From NCBI GenBank assembly GCA_900317155.1, contig ONFO01000009.1, positions 186,001 to 250,000 of the forward strand: DNA of 64,000 nt. Direction: 5' to 3'. Below the pieces are notes generated by a model. It ran no database searches. It was given only the letters and a program-made list of their open reading frames with translations, and was not told the DNA's origin. Source of the stretch: an uncultured Bacteroidales bacterium. Lineage in GTDB: Bacteria > Bacteroidota > Bacteroidia > Bacteroidales > F082. How positions within the stretch are numbered: the stretch's first letter is position 1; every line of letters starts with the position of its first letter. A program made the translations under genes and the position numbers. This document shows, piece by piece, positions 43,120-51,317 of the stretch.

Positions 43120-43127
43120 TATATTTG
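43120..43127 (+). promoter_or_regulatory. -7 element for the YiiX-like/DUF4878 genes
   Basis: TATATTTG, exact TAnnTTTG, about 73 bp before ATG 43201. Confidence 0.6.
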
Positions 43128-43200
43128 CACCGTCAGCCTTGACTCGCTCCATCATGCTGAAAAACAAGGTTTGCCAACGAAAGATGTTAATCAATAAAAG

Positions 43201-43842
43201 ATGAATACTGCTAAAACGACAGGTTTCTTATTGATTGTGGCATTGTCCACTGCAATGATGTCGTGCTCAAACAATACCTTCAAGTCTAGTAATCAAGTGA
43301 TGTACGACACCACGGAACTGCGTAATGGTGACTTGTTGTTCCGCAACGGCATCGGGTATGAAAGCCGTGTGGTAACCAGCTTGAGTGATGGCAAATTCTC
43401 ACACATAGGGATAGCCTATCACCATGGAAGACAATGGAATGTGATTCATGCTGTGCCAGGCGAGAATGAAAAAGGCGAACCAGAATACCTAAAATGCGAA
43501 CCCATCTCGGATTTTTACAGCTATTCACGGGCAAAACTTGGAGGATTAGCTCGTGTAAGTTGCTCTGACTCAATAGCTAATATCATTTCCGAACGGGCAC
43601 TTCAAATCGTAAACCGCAAGGTCCTTTTCGATAACAATTATGACATCAAAGACACAACCGAACTTTATTGTACGGAACTTGTACGCCTCGTCTTTCTCTC
43701 ACAACACATCGACCTTTGTGAGGATCGATGGCACAAGATTCCTATCATCAATACAAAAGCACACGTAATATTTCCGGAAGACATCTGGAATAGCCCTTTA
43801 ATCATTAAGAAAAGCATTTTTGACATAAAACAAATTTTTTAA
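43201..43842 (+). CDS. YiiX/YebB-like NlpC/P60-superfamily cysteine hydrolase, lipoprotein
   Basis: 213 aa with lipobox TAMMSC. The permuted papain-like signature of the YiiX group is present: LRNGDLLFRNGIG at the start of the domain, the catalytic His in DGKFSHIGIAYHHG, and the catalytic Cys in ELYCTELVRLVF. Such proteins are envelope amidases, acyltransferases or peptidases. Substrate unknown. A tandem operator-like repeat precedes its promoter. The DUF4878 lipoprotein gene follows after 27 bp. Confidence 0.85.
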   Translation: MNTAKTTGFLLIVALSTAMMSCSNNTFKSSNQVMYDTTELRNGDLLFRNGIGYESRVVTSLSDGKFSHIGIAYHHGRQWNVIHAVPGENEKGEPEYLKCEPISDFYSYSRAKLGGLARVSCSDSIANIISERALQIVNRKVLFDNNYDIKDTTELYCTELVRLVFLSQHIDLCEDRWHKIPIINTKAHVIFPEDIWNSPLIIKKSIFDIKQIF

Positions 43843-43869
43843 CTCATTATTAATTAAAAACTTACAATC

Positions 43870-44262
43870 ATGAAAAAAGTACTTTTAGGATTCGCAGTAA
43901 TCATGTTAGCCGTAATTACAGTTAGTTGCTCAAAGTCGAACTCTCCAAAAGATGTCGCTACCTCATTTATTCAAGCAATGAAAAACAAAAACTATGAAAA
44001 AGCTGCCGATTGCTTCTACTACGAAGGCACCAAAGACGAAATCAAAGCCGACAAAGCTCAAGTGCTTGCCTTTATGGAAAAAGCTGGACAATCCATCGAA
44101 AAAGATGGTGGGATTAAATCCTACAAAATCAATTCTGTAGAAGAAGACGGTGACACCGCCATCGTGAAAGGCGAAATCACCTACGGCAATGGAGATGTCA
44201 AAGAAGATGAAATCGAGACCAAAAAGGTCGATGGAAAATGGTATATCGACTTGAGTAAATAA
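43870..44262 (+). CDS. DUF4878 lipoprotein
   Basis: 130 aa with lipobox TVSCSKS. The fold resembles NTF2-like DUF4878: SPKDVATSFIQAMKNKNYEK, AADCFYYEGTKDE, then strands ending DGKWYIDLSK. These are small envelope proteins without a proven function. It shares a transcription unit with the YiiX-like gene and is followed by a terminator. Confidence 0.85.
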   Translation: MKKVLLGFAVIMLAVITVSCSKSNSPKDVATSFIQAMKNKNYEKAADCFYYEGTKDEIKADKAQVLAFMEKAGQSIEKDGGIKSYKINSVEEDGDTAIVKGEITYGNGDVKEDEIETKKVDGKWYIDLSK

Positions 44263-44310
44263 ATGGTCTATTGGCTGCACTCACAATTCAAATTTGTACA
44301 TTAATTGCAG

Positions 44311-44351
44311 AAAATCCAGCTCGATTGTTACATTTCAAGCTGGATTTTTTT
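44311..44351 (+). terminator. Intrinsic terminator after the DUF4878 gene
   Basis: Perfect 11-bp stem AAAATCCAGCT / AGCTGGATTTT (44311-44321 and 44338-44348) with a T-run. The next promoter (a TTCCTTTG-like element) follows directly. Confidence 0.8.
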
Positions 44352-44375
44352 GTTCCTTTGCCAAAAATTTCACCC

Positions 44376-45041
44376 ATGGAAGAAATCCTTACATTCCTCG
44401 ACGACATACTCCATAACAACAATCGCCTCTGGTTCCAAGAGCACAAGAAACAATACCAAACGGCGCAGGCCAATTTCAACGCATTGGCCGAGCAAATCAT
44501 CGCCGGCGTACAGAAATTTGACGACAACTGCAAGGACCTGACCTTGAAGGACTGCACCTATCGCTTCTACCGCGACACGCGCTTCTCACCCGATAAGAGA
44601 CCATACAAGACCCATTTCGGCGTATTCGTCTGTCCCGAAGGCAAAAAGTCGATGCTAAGCGGCTACTACTTCCATCTGGAGGCCAAGGAGTCGGAATACC
44701 TCGGCCATAACATGCTCTGCACGGGGATGTATATGCCCGACACGACCATGCTGAAGACCATCCGCGACGAGATCCTCTTCAACGGCGAGCCTTTAGTTGA
44801 TGCCATCGCCAAAGCCAAAGGTTTCGACCTCGACACCAGCCACGCCATGAAGCGTGTGCCCAACGGCTATCCCAAAGACCATCCCCAAGCCGAACTCTTC
44901 AAGCAGCGTGACTGGCTCTTAGTGCAAGACCTCCCCGAGAAACGCCTCTCCGACCCGCATCTCGTCGACTGGGTGCTGAGCGAATTCGAGAAGACCAAGG
45001 ACTTCTGTCAGTGGCTGAATCGAACAGTGAGAGGGGAATGA
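44376..45041 (+). CDS. DUF2461 domain protein
   Basis: 221 aa from ATG 44376 (MEEILTFLDDILHNNNRLWF). Family features: LTFLDDILHNNNRLWFQEHK, YRFYRDTRFSPDKRPYKTHF, and GYYFHLEAKESEYLGHNMLC. DUF2461 is a conserved cytosolic family without a proven role. The longer frame from 44271 includes the terminator and is rejected. The palindrome at 45045-45074 starts just after the stop and may serve as its terminator. Confidence 0.9.
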   Translation: MEEILTFLDDILHNNNRLWFQEHKKQYQTAQANFNALAEQIIAGVQKFDDNCKDLTLKDCTYRFYRDTRFSPDKRPYKTHFGVFVCPEGKKSMLSGYYFHLEAKESEYLGHNMLCTGMYMPDTTMLKTIRDEILFNGEPLVDAIAKAKGFDLDTSHAMKRVPNGYPKDHPQAELFKQRDWLLVQDLPEKRLSDPHLVDWVLSEFEKTKDFCQWLNRTVRGE

Positions 45042-45044
45042 CAG

Positions 45045-45074
45045 TGTAGAGACGGTGTGCACACCGTCTCTACA
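45045..45074. repeat. Perfect 30-bp palindrome, left edge of the sigma-factor island
   Basis: TGTAGAGACGGTGTG followed by its exact reverse complement, then a run of A. Same family as the palindrome inside vsr (32878-32905). It begins 3 bp after the DUF2461 stop and may double as a terminator. Confidence 0.85.
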
Positions 45075-45164
45075 AAAAACAAAAAAATATTTCCGATTTT
45101 TAACATTTCGGCACGATTTTTGCATAAAATCGCCCCGCAATATAAGATTATGAACTCCTGAAAA

Positions 45165-45224
45165 ATGTCAGTTTTGAGCATTGGTTGGATTTCGTTGCCC
45201 TTATCTTGGCCTCGTTTGAAATAA
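45165..45224 (+). other. Possible leader ORF before the sigma factor, 19 codons
   Basis: ATG at 45165 encodes MSVLSIGWISLPLSWPRLK and a stop, 42 bp before the sigma-factor ATG. A GATTTTTG sequence, one mismatch from TAnnTTTG, lies at 45113-45120, so this frame would be in the 5' leader. Two Trp and many Leu codons could make translation sensitive to supply, but chance is not excluded. Confidence 0.25.
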
Positions 45225-45266
45225 GTAATTCACTAATATACAATAATTTAAAAACAAAACAAGCCT

Positions 45267-45935
45267 ATGAAAGACACTTACACCCAGCAGCAACTCCCAA
45301 CGAACAACAACACCAACCTCAAACTCAACGCCTACCAGTCACATCTGGTGGAGACACACTTTAGCCTTGTCAGTGGGATGGCGCAATCAATCCTAAACCT
45401 CCAAACGGGTTTCCACGGCCTGACAGAAAGCGACTTGTCGGATGCTGGCTACGAAGCCTTAGTTTTGGCGGCATGCCACTATGACAGCACCCGTAACGCG
45501 TCTTTCAAAACCTATGCCAGCAAGTGCATTTGGCATGCTATGGTGGCAGAAATCAACCGCTGGCATCCTTCTTTTGTAATTATGGTACAAGAGGTTGTGA
45601 ATGGAAGGCCAAAACTCGTTAAGACAGAAGTAAGCCTTTTCACTTGCCTCGACGACACGAACACCTTTACCCACACCCCTATGTGCTGCAACTGGGAAGC
45701 CGAGCAGGCTTGGCAGCTTGAGACACTGAACGAAGCCATTGCCACCCTCAAACCCGAAGAGCAGTTCTTGATTCGCTGCTATTTTGGCTTCGACAACAAG
45801 GCAATGAAACTTGAAGAGATTGCCAATAAGCTCAATGTCAGCCCACAAGCTGTTCACAAACGTATCAAGAATGCCATCGCCAAGCTGCGCACCTTCATCG
45901 AAGGTGCCAGCTCACCTTACCGCATGTGCGCTTGA
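45267..45935 (+). CDS. Sigma-70-family RNA polymerase sigma factor, small
   Basis: 222 aa. Region 2 is LTESDLSDAGYEALVLAACH then YDSTRNASFKTYASKCIWHA (compare DL.Q.G..GL..A...FD...F.TYA in primary/alternative sigmas). A ~45-residue variable linker with several Cys follows. Region 4 is LKPEEQFLIRCYFGFDNKAM and LEEIANKLNVSPQAVHKRIK, then NAIAKLRTF, the -35-binding HTH. No region 1.1 or region 3 is seen. It would redirect RNA polymerase. Four downstream units carry a shared TTGAAA-N17-TATA element that differs from the host's TAnnTTTG, so this factor is the natural candidate to read it. No anti-sigma gene is adjacent. Confidence 0.85.
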   Translation: MKDTYTQQQLPTNNNTNLKLNAYQSHLVETHFSLVSGMAQSILNLQTGFHGLTESDLSDAGYEALVLAACHYDSTRNASFKTYASKCIWHAMVAEINRWHPSFVIMVQEVVNGRPKLVKTEVSLFTCLDDTNTFTHTPMCCNWEAEQAWQLETLNEAIATLKPEEQFLIRCYFGFDNKAMKLEEIANKLNVSPQAVHKRIKNAIAKLRTFIEGASSPYRMCA

Positions 45936-45957
45936 CAAAAGTTTTTTCATGCCCTTG

Positions 45958-45990
45958 GTTGAAAAGCAGCATTCGGGGCACTATAAATAG
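45958..45990 (+). promoter_or_regulatory. Island promoter element 1 (before the AAA ATPase)
   Basis: GGTTGAAAA at 45958-45966, 15 bases, CTATAAATA at 45982-45990. Read as TTGAAA-N17-TATAAA. It lies 23 bp after the sigma-factor stop and 46 bp before the ATPase ATG. Confidence 0.7.
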
Positions 45991-46035
45991 AATGACAGAC
46001 GAAACAATATAAAGAACCTTTAACGCACCAGACTT

Positions 46036-47784
46036 ATGAAGAAAATGCAAGACCCCTTTGACTATGATGAACCTGTATTCACTCCAACCTACGCACAAAC
46101 CACCCCCGTCAACAAAACGACGTTGAAAAACATGACCCTCCTCGACAAGCTTGAGCAACTCATTCAGCTGGCACAAGGCAGCAGGCTCGAAGACAAGTTC
46201 TTCAAACGCCATAAGTCCCTTATCGAGTCGGTGGCTGCCGACTTGGAACTGACGCCTGAAGAGGCGGTGATGCTCTGTCCCTTCATCTCCGACTCTGAAT
46301 CGGCAGTGAGCAACCGAGAAATAATTGACTATTTCGGCTGCTCTCCCATCACCATCATGAGGAAGACACAAGACCTCAAGTCGCTCATGCGCCGGCGCTA
46401 CATCAGGCGACGTGGCACGTTTCACGGCAACAGTCCCGCCTACCAGCTGAGCGAGAAAGCTAAGAAAGCCTTCTGCAACAATGAGGCCCTGCCCGTCGTC
46501 AACACGGCCAACTTAAGCCCCGAGGAGTTTATGAAACACTTCGCCAGATTGCTGCGCGAAGCCGGCCGCAACAGCCAAATCGACGAGGAGGAGCTGCTCT
46601 ACGAAACCATGGAACTACTCAAGGACAACCCTCAGCTTAATATCGCCCGCACCATTAGTAGCCTAAGGGTGTATGACTACGACAAGCTGTATCTGCTCTA
46701 CTTCTGTAAGCGCCTCGTTGTCGACCACCAAGTGAGTGTCCCCCTTGACCAACTGGATTTTCTTGTTGACGACATCAACGACGAGTTCGACTTGATGATG
46801 AATAACGGGCGCCACCCCTTCATCAGGGAAGGACTGATTTCCATCAGCGGACAAGACAACTTCATGGCACGCAATCTATTTCAGCTCACCGACAAGGCGC
46901 GTAACCTCTTCCTCAGCGAGTACGACATCCCCGATAATATCGAGGAAGTCGATGAGGACGACCACAGCAACATGCTCAGCTGCACCGACATCAAACCCAA
47001 GGTTATGTTCTACTGTAAAGAGGACCAAGGTCAAATCGACACCTTACAGCACTTGCTCGAGGACGAACAGCTGCAAGCCATCCGCGAACGTTTGGAGAAA
47101 GCCAACATGCGTAAGGGCTTCAACTGCCTTTTCTATGGCACCCCTGGCACCGGTAAGACTGAGACAGCCTTACAACTGGCCCGCATGACGGGCCGCGACA
47201 TTATGCAGGTCGACATCTCGTCGATTCGCGATAAGTGGTACGGAGAGACGGAGAAGATAGTTAAAGGCATCTTCGAAAGCTATGCCCAAAAGGTGAAGAA
47301 GTCGAAGCGCATCCCCATCCTGCTCATCAACGAGGCTGATGCCGTGCTCTCGGTGCGTACGAGCGTGGGTGGCAACAACCCCACTCTCGAGAAGACGGAG
47401 AACGCGATTCAGAACATCCTCTTGGAGGCTATGGAGAACATCGATGGCATTATGGTTGCCACCACCAACCTCACTTGCAACCTCGATAGCGCCTTCGACA
47501 GACGTTTTTTGTATAAGGTGGAATTCCACCAGCCCAGCGTGGAAGCCAAGACCCACATCTGGCAAAGCTTCATCCCCGATTTAGCCGAGGCTGATGCCAA
47601 CGTGTTGGCCCACTCCTACGACTTCAGCGGGGGTCAGATTGAGAACATAGCGCGCAAAGTCATGGTTGACCACCTGCTCTTTGGTGGCACCCCTGACCTC
47701 AACCACATCGAAGAGCTCTGCTCGAAAGAACAGATTGCCGGACGCAACACGAATAGCCATAGGCCGATAGGATTCCGTAGTTAG
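46036..47784 (+). CDS. AAA ATPase with N-terminal winged-helix region
   Basis: 582 aa. Residues ~90-150 look like a winged helix (IIDYFGCSPITIMRKTQDLK, RRYIRRRGTFHGNSPAYQLS). The C-terminal AAA domain has Walker A FYGTPGTGKTETALQLA (about 366-382), a Walker B variant ILLINEADAVLSV (about 425-437) with Asn where Asp is usual, a sensor ATTNLTCNLD and an Arg finger-like FDRRFLYKVEF. The classical fold (GTPGTGKT...NEADA) resembles unfoldase/remodelling ATPases. It has promoter element 1, and the caspase-like gene follows after 22 bp, so the two probably act together, e.g. ATPase sensing or remodelling coupled to a protease. Confidence 0.8.
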   Translation: MKKMQDPFDYDEPVFTPTYAQTTPVNKTTLKNMTLLDKLEQLIQLAQGSRLEDKFFKRHKSLIESVAADLELTPEEAVMLCPFISDSESAVSNREIIDYFGCSPITIMRKTQDLKSLMRRRYIRRRGTFHGNSPAYQLSEKAKKAFCNNEALPVVNTANLSPEEFMKHFARLLREAGRNSQIDEEELLYETMELLKDNPQLNIARTISSLRVYDYDKLYLLYFCKRLVVDHQVSVPLDQLDFLVDDINDEFDLMMNNGRHPFIREGLISISGQDNFMARNLFQLTDKARNLFLSEYDIPDNIEEVDEDDHSNMLSCTDIKPKVMFYCKEDQGQIDTLQHLLEDEQLQAIRERLEKANMRKGFNCLFYGTPGTGKTETALQLARMTGRDIMQVDISSIRDKWYGETEKIVKGIFESYAQKVKKSKRIPILLINEADAVLSVRTSVGGNNPTLEKTENAIQNILLEAMENIDGIMVATTNLTCNLDSAFDRRFLYKVEFHQPSVEAKTHIWQSFIPDLAEADANVLAHSYDFSGGQIENIARKVMVDHLLFGGTPDLNHIEELCSKEQIAGRNTNSHRPIGFRS

Positions 47785-47806
47785 TAACAATAAACATATA
47801 AAGATT

Positions 47807-48337
47807 ATGATAGTGATTCACGTTGACACGATGGAAGACACTGCTCGTTTGAAGAAAACCTACGAGAGTCTTGAGAACGTAACCTTATTGTACAACCCTA
47901 CCAAGGAGGAGGTCGTCGCGCAGCTTAAGCGCGACGACGACCCCCTGGTGATGTGCCTCGGGCATGGGACCACAAGCGGGCTGTTCGGTACCAGTTGGCT
48001 GAATTATGTAGTTGACCGTAGTATTGTCAGCCTCCTGAAAGACAGAAAGGTGATCGGCATCTGGTGCTTTGCCAACAGCTTTGCCGAGCGTTACGGCTTG
48101 CAGGGCTATTTCACCTCCATGTTCGTTTCCAACATCAATGAAGCTGAAGGCTTTGGCTTCCCCGACAACAGCAACGAGGACATTCTCAACGAAGTCAACA
48201 TTTTTTGCGAGACCATCAACACCTACCTGAAAGGAGGCCTTCCGATGGACGAATGGGTGCCGCGCCTGCAAGCCGGTTGCCACAAGGAGAAGGACTTTGT
48301 GAAGTATAACTATGAGGGGATGAGATACTATGGGTAA
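47807..48337 (+). CDS. Putative caspase-like (clan CD/CHAT-like) protein, 176 aa
   Basis: I do not recognise a named family. The order beta strand (MIVIHVD), helix, strand LVMCLGHGTTSGLFG with H53-G54, helix, strand KVIGIWCFANSFAE with C87, then YGLQGYFTSMFVSN fits the His-Gly / Cys dyad of caspase-hemoglobinase (clan CD) peptidases, with a dyad spacing of 34 residues. No signal peptide is present, so it is probably cytosolic. At 176 aa it is a bare catalytic domain. It follows the AAA ATPase by 22 bp with an A-rich start (TATAAAGATTATG). A suicide or regulatory protease controlled by the ATPase is the inference; catalysis is unproven. Confidence 0.55.
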   Translation: MIVIHVDTMEDTARLKKTYESLENVTLLYNPTKEEVVAQLKRDDDPLVMCLGHGTTSGLFGTSWLNYVVDRSIVSLLKDRKVIGIWCFANSFAERYGLQGYFTSMFVSNINEAEGFGFPDNSNEDILNEVNIFCETINTYLKGGLPMDEWVPRLQAGCHKEKDFVKYNYEGMRYYG

Positions 48338-48386
48338 CGTGACAAGGAGGAGGAAAACTATGGTAAAGTTTTTATATTGTTCTCTT

Positions 48387-48419
48387 GGTTGAAAAAACCG
48401 TATCATAGTTCTATAGTAA
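48387..48419 (+). promoter_or_regulatory. Island promoter element 2
   Basis: GGTTGAAAA at 48387-48395, 15 bases, CTATAGTAA at 48411-48419 (TTGAAA-N17-TATAGT). It stands 64 bp before ATG 48484. Confidence 0.65.
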
Positions 48420-48483
48420 TTATGTGGCAGGGCGCCACAGGGGTGTCTTCACCCTCCATTATCATCAAAAAAACAATAATACT

Positions 48484-48897
48484 ATGGAGATCCAGCAAGT
48501 CAACCAAACGGAATTCGCCGAAATGCTCAAGTCGGCCGGCAACGAAACCCACCAAACCGCCTTCGAAAACGACGTGTGGTACGAACAAGTCACCGTTGGG
48601 GAGGTGACCTACCGTCACAAACTGCTTTCGCTCAAGAAACTGAGCGCGGAGTTGCTCACCAGGAAAGCTTTCGAGGCCAAGCCCTGCACCGAACCCATCC
48701 GTCTGCGCGCCCAAGGCAACGGCCCTGTCGTGGCGATTGTCTTCAACAGCAAGTCGACGGTGTTCTACCACCTTATGGTCGGCTCAAAAAGGGAAATGGC
48801 CCAAGCCAAACGTCTGGTAATCTACTTCGCCAAAAGCCTCCTTCCAAAGACCGCCAAGCAGCTGCAGGAAGCCCCATCGGCTTCCTGCGCGGCATGA
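48484..48897 (+). CDS. Hypothetical protein, 137 aa
   Basis: From ATG 48484 (MEIQQVNQTEFAEMLKSAGN). Not recognised. The middle RLRAQGNGPVVAIVFNSKST, then VFYHLMVGSKREMAQAKRLV suggests an alpha/beta cytosolic domain ending in a Lys-rich helix, and the tail is low-complexity (EAPSASCAA). The frame starting at 48424 overlaps the promoter element and is not used. First gene of the unit with promoter element 2; a membrane peptide and a lipoprotein follow on the same strand. Confidence 0.6.
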   Translation: MEIQQVNQTEFAEMLKSAGNETHQTAFENDVWYEQVTVGEVTYRHKLLSLKKLSAELLTRKAFEAKPCTEPIRLRAQGNGPVVAIVFNSKSTVFYHLMVGSKREMAQAKRLVIYFAKSLLPKTAKQLQEAPSASCAA

Positions 48898-48930
48898 AGG
48901 CCCTAATCATAAACCTAAATCCACAATAGT

Positions 48931-49185
48931 ATGACTAGCATTATCACTTGGTATATCCTTGGTATACTCATCTCGGCTATTGGCATCTTCTCATACGAAT
49001 ATTTCTATCTGTATGACAGAGAAATCGAGTACATCTCAACAAAAGAGATCATAGAAGATGTTTTGTTGTCATTTCTTTCGTGGCTAATGGTGGTTGGGCT
49101 CATTATTAGTGTATGCCTTGACATCTATATGGGATGGCCATCGAAAGGATACGATCTGAACATAAAGAAAAAGAAAATCAATTAA
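48931..49185 (+). CDS. Small two-TM membrane protein
   Basis: 84 aa with two hydrophobic segments (IITWYILGILISAIGIFSYE and LLSFLSWLMVVGLIISVCLD) joined by an acidic loop with IEYISTKEIIEDV, and a Lys-rich tail (NIKKKKIN). Topology probably puts both ends in the cytoplasm. No family recognised. Base composition is more AT-rich than its neighbours. In a defence-type operon such a protein could be a membrane effector or an immunity anchor, which is speculative. Confidence 0.55.
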   Translation: MTSIITWYILGILISAIGIFSYEYFYLYDREIEYISTKEIIEDVLLSFLSWLMVVGLIISVCLDIYMGWPSKGYDLNIKKKKIN

Positions 49186-49197
49186 GTTTAAGATATT

Positions 49198-49656
49198 ATG
49201 AAAAAGTCATTATTGCTTTTTGTATGGCTTGTTTTTGTGACCGGCTGTCAGCCTAAAACCATGGAATATGTTCATTACCACAACGAGCGCTTCGGTTTTG
49301 AGCTGGACTATCCCTCCTTCATGACGATGGATCCACCTCCTGAGAACGGCGATGGCATCTCTTGTCGCGGCAAAGGGTTGGAATTGACAGCTTATGGAGG
49401 CCTGGACATGACCTGGATGGATTTAGACGACACGGGCTTGACCACCCGTGACCTTTATCCACAAGGCGAGGTGTTTTATGTGCAACACGATATTGACGCA
49501 TTTGGGACGGTCCATTACACAAAAACAGCTCATTTCCCCAAGACAGACAATGGTGACATCATCCTCACGTTACATCTATCTTACCCACAAGGGCAAGTCG
49601 ACTCAGCGACAATCAATCATATTTTGAACAGTTTTGTTTTGCTTTCATGGCATTAA
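49198..49656 (+). CDS. Lipoprotein, 152 aa
   Basis: SPII signal with lipobox VTGC (MKKSLLLFVWLVFVTGC). The mature part begins with YVHYHNERFGFELDYPSFMT and ends ATINHILNSFVLLSW, the pattern of small domains that begin FGFELDYP in envelope lipoproteins (PsbP-like folds share it). It follows the two-TM gene by 12 bp and is probably co-transcribed. Function unknown; the presence of an envelope protein in the island implies part of the response acts at the cell surface. Confidence 0.6.
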   Translation: MKKSLLLFVWLVFVTGCQPKTMEYVHYHNERFGFELDYPSFMTMDPPPENGDGISCRGKGLELTAYGGLDMTWMDLDDTGLTTRDLYPQGEVFYVQHDIDAFGTVHYTKTAHFPKTDNGDIILTLHLSYPQGQVDSATINHILNSFVLLSWH

Positions 49657-49711
49657 TTAGTAATTTTGCAGCAAGAATTTTGTCTAAAACAATGCAATAA
49701 AAACAAAACAG

Positions 49712-49744
49712 GGTTGAAAAACCACCCCTCTGCTACTATATATC
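49712..49744 (+). promoter_or_regulatory. Island promoter element 3 (before the PARG gene)
   Basis: GGTTGAAAA at 49712-49720, 15 bases, CTATATATC at 49736-49744 (TTGAAA-N17-TATATA), 29 bp before ATG 49774. GGTTGAAAAACC could also fold as a small hairpin. Confidence 0.7.
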
Positions 49745-49773
49745 CTTGAACAACAATAAAACCATCATTATTT

Positions 49774-50755
49774 ATGCCTAGATTCAACTATGACCCCCAG
49801 GTCACCCTCATTAAGAGACACAACGCAGATGTGTTCCGCGAAACCACCAGCATCATCAAAGCTGGTTATTACATCACCCCTTCGGGCAAACGCATCGACC
49901 TCGATATGCAACCGATGATCGACGGAGGCCGTTGCTATCATAAGGATTTAGGTCCTGTTGATGCTCCAAAGCTGGGAAACGGTAGTCTTGTCAGGGTCGA
50001 AAAAGGCGACTGCCTCAAGGTGGCCGAGCAATTGGTCAAAGAGGGCTACAACCCAGCCCTGCTCAACTTCGCCAGTGCTGGACACCCCGGTGGTGGTGTG
50101 GAAACAGGAGCCCGCGCCCAGGAGGAGACCATCTGCCGGCGCAGCACGCTGACGCGCTCCATCTTCAGCTTTGATGGCAAGTATGCCGCTCGTTACGGTT
50201 ACGAGCACCAACTACCCCATCTCCCGCTCACTCGACTTCAGTGCGATTTATTCACCTCAAGTCACGGTTTTCCGCGAAGCGGGTCCCGACTATACGCTGA
50301 TGGAGGAGCCTTTCCAAATCGGCGTCATCACCAATGCCGCACTCAACATGAACGGCAGGTTCCCCATCCGTCTCACTCCCGACGGACACATCCCTGAAGA
50401 GGGCAAAGCCATCACGCTCAACAAGATCCGCACCATCTTCCGCATAGGCCTGATCAAAGGCCACGACAGCCTGGTGCTGGGTGCCTTTGGCTGCGGTGCC
50501 TTCAAGACCCCACCGCGCGAGATGGCTGAACTCTTCAAGCTGGTGATGGAAGAAGACGAGTTCAAAGACCGTTACCGCCTCATCACCTTCGCCATCCTCA
50601 GCGACCACAACGACCGCAGCGGCAACCTCGCCGCTTTCGAGGAAGTGTTCAAATACAAAAACGACATCGATGAAGAACGGAAACGCAAGGCTTTCATGAA
50701 CGCCTTGTCCAATATGTACTTACTTGAAGACCATGCAACTACACGAAATGATTAG
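49774..50755 (+). pseudogene. Microbial-type PARG (TIGR02452-like), frameshifted
   Basis: Two frames join to one protein of about 326 aa. The 5' frame (49774 to about 50205) has the PARG signature LNFASAGHPGGGVETGARAQ followed by EETICRRS, i.e. GGG-x(7)-QEE. The 3' frame (about 50205 to 50755) continues TNYPISRSLDFSAIYSPQVT, VFREAG, FQIGVITNAALN and SLVLGAFGCGAFKTPPREMA (the macrodomain GA.GCG.F motif). One extra base near 50195-50215 breaks the frame. PARGs hydrolyse poly- or mono-ADP-ribose from targets. The NADAR gene overlaps its end by 23 bp. All active-site motifs are intact, so sequencing error or a very recent mutation is likely. Confidence 0.85.
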
Positions 50756-51317
50756 GGACAACTATCCCGAGTATTACAGCATCGAACGGTATACTGCCGC
50801 CGAGACAATTTGTATTCGTGGGACAAAAGACGAATGGGGTATCTTTGGCAATTTTTATAAGACCCTCATCGTCGTCAATGGCATCACCTTCGACTGCACG
50901 GAACGCCTCTTCCACATCATGAAACTGAGACCCGAAGCTACCGATGGTTTCAAAGAGATGATGGAAGTCAAAGCTGGCATGGGAATTAAGATGCATGTTA
51001 AACACCTCTACAAGACCCATCCCGAGTGGTTTCACAACCATTGGCCACGCATGGTGGTCGACGCTATGAAATACTGCTTGACGCTCAAATATGAGCAGAG
51101 CGAAGCCTTCCGCAACGAACTAGAGCGAAGCAAGGGCAAGTATATTGTGGAAGATGAAACCTCAAGAAAGAAAGGCAAAGATGCCGACACCTGGGGTACC
51201 ATACTCAAAGGCGACGAATACGTAGGCCCCAACCTGTTAGGGCGGCTGCTCATGGAGCTCCGCGACAACGGACATTTTGAATTCAAGAACAAACCAACAC
51301 TCAGCTTCACATTATGA
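50733..51317 (+). CDS. NADAR-family ADP-ribose glycohydrolase
   Basis: 194 aa from ATG 50733; TTG 50724 and ATG 50748 are alternatives. NADAR features: TKDEWGIFGNFYKTLIVVNG, FDCTERLFHIMKLRPEATDG, KMHVKHLYKTHPEWF, and the C-terminal GDEYVGPNLLGRLLMELRD. Family knowledge: NADAR enzymes remove ADP-ribose from guanine bases and counter DarT1-like toxins, or act on free riboflavin/NAD derivatives. Here it sits between PARG and a PfkB kinase, with an ART-like gene two genes downstream. The start overlaps PARG by 23 bp and the stop overlaps the kinase (ATGA), so translation is coupled. Confidence 0.88.
   Translation: MQLHEMIRDNYPEYYSIERYTAAETICIRGTKDEWGIFGNFYKTLIVVNGITFDCTERLFHIMKLRPEATDGFKEMMEVKAGMGIKMHVKHLYKTHPEWFHNHWPRMVVDAMKYCLTLKYEQSEAFRNELERSKGKYIVEDETSRKKGKDADTWGTILKGDEYVGPNLLGRLLMELRDNGHFEFKNKPTLSFTL

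Noticed and set aside
49712-49723. GGTTGAAAAACC as a conserved RNA hairpin instead of a -35 element
   Set aside because: Only elements 3 and 4 fold perfectly, element 2 has a larger loop and element 1 lacks the AACC arm, while the N17 promoter spacing holds in all four.
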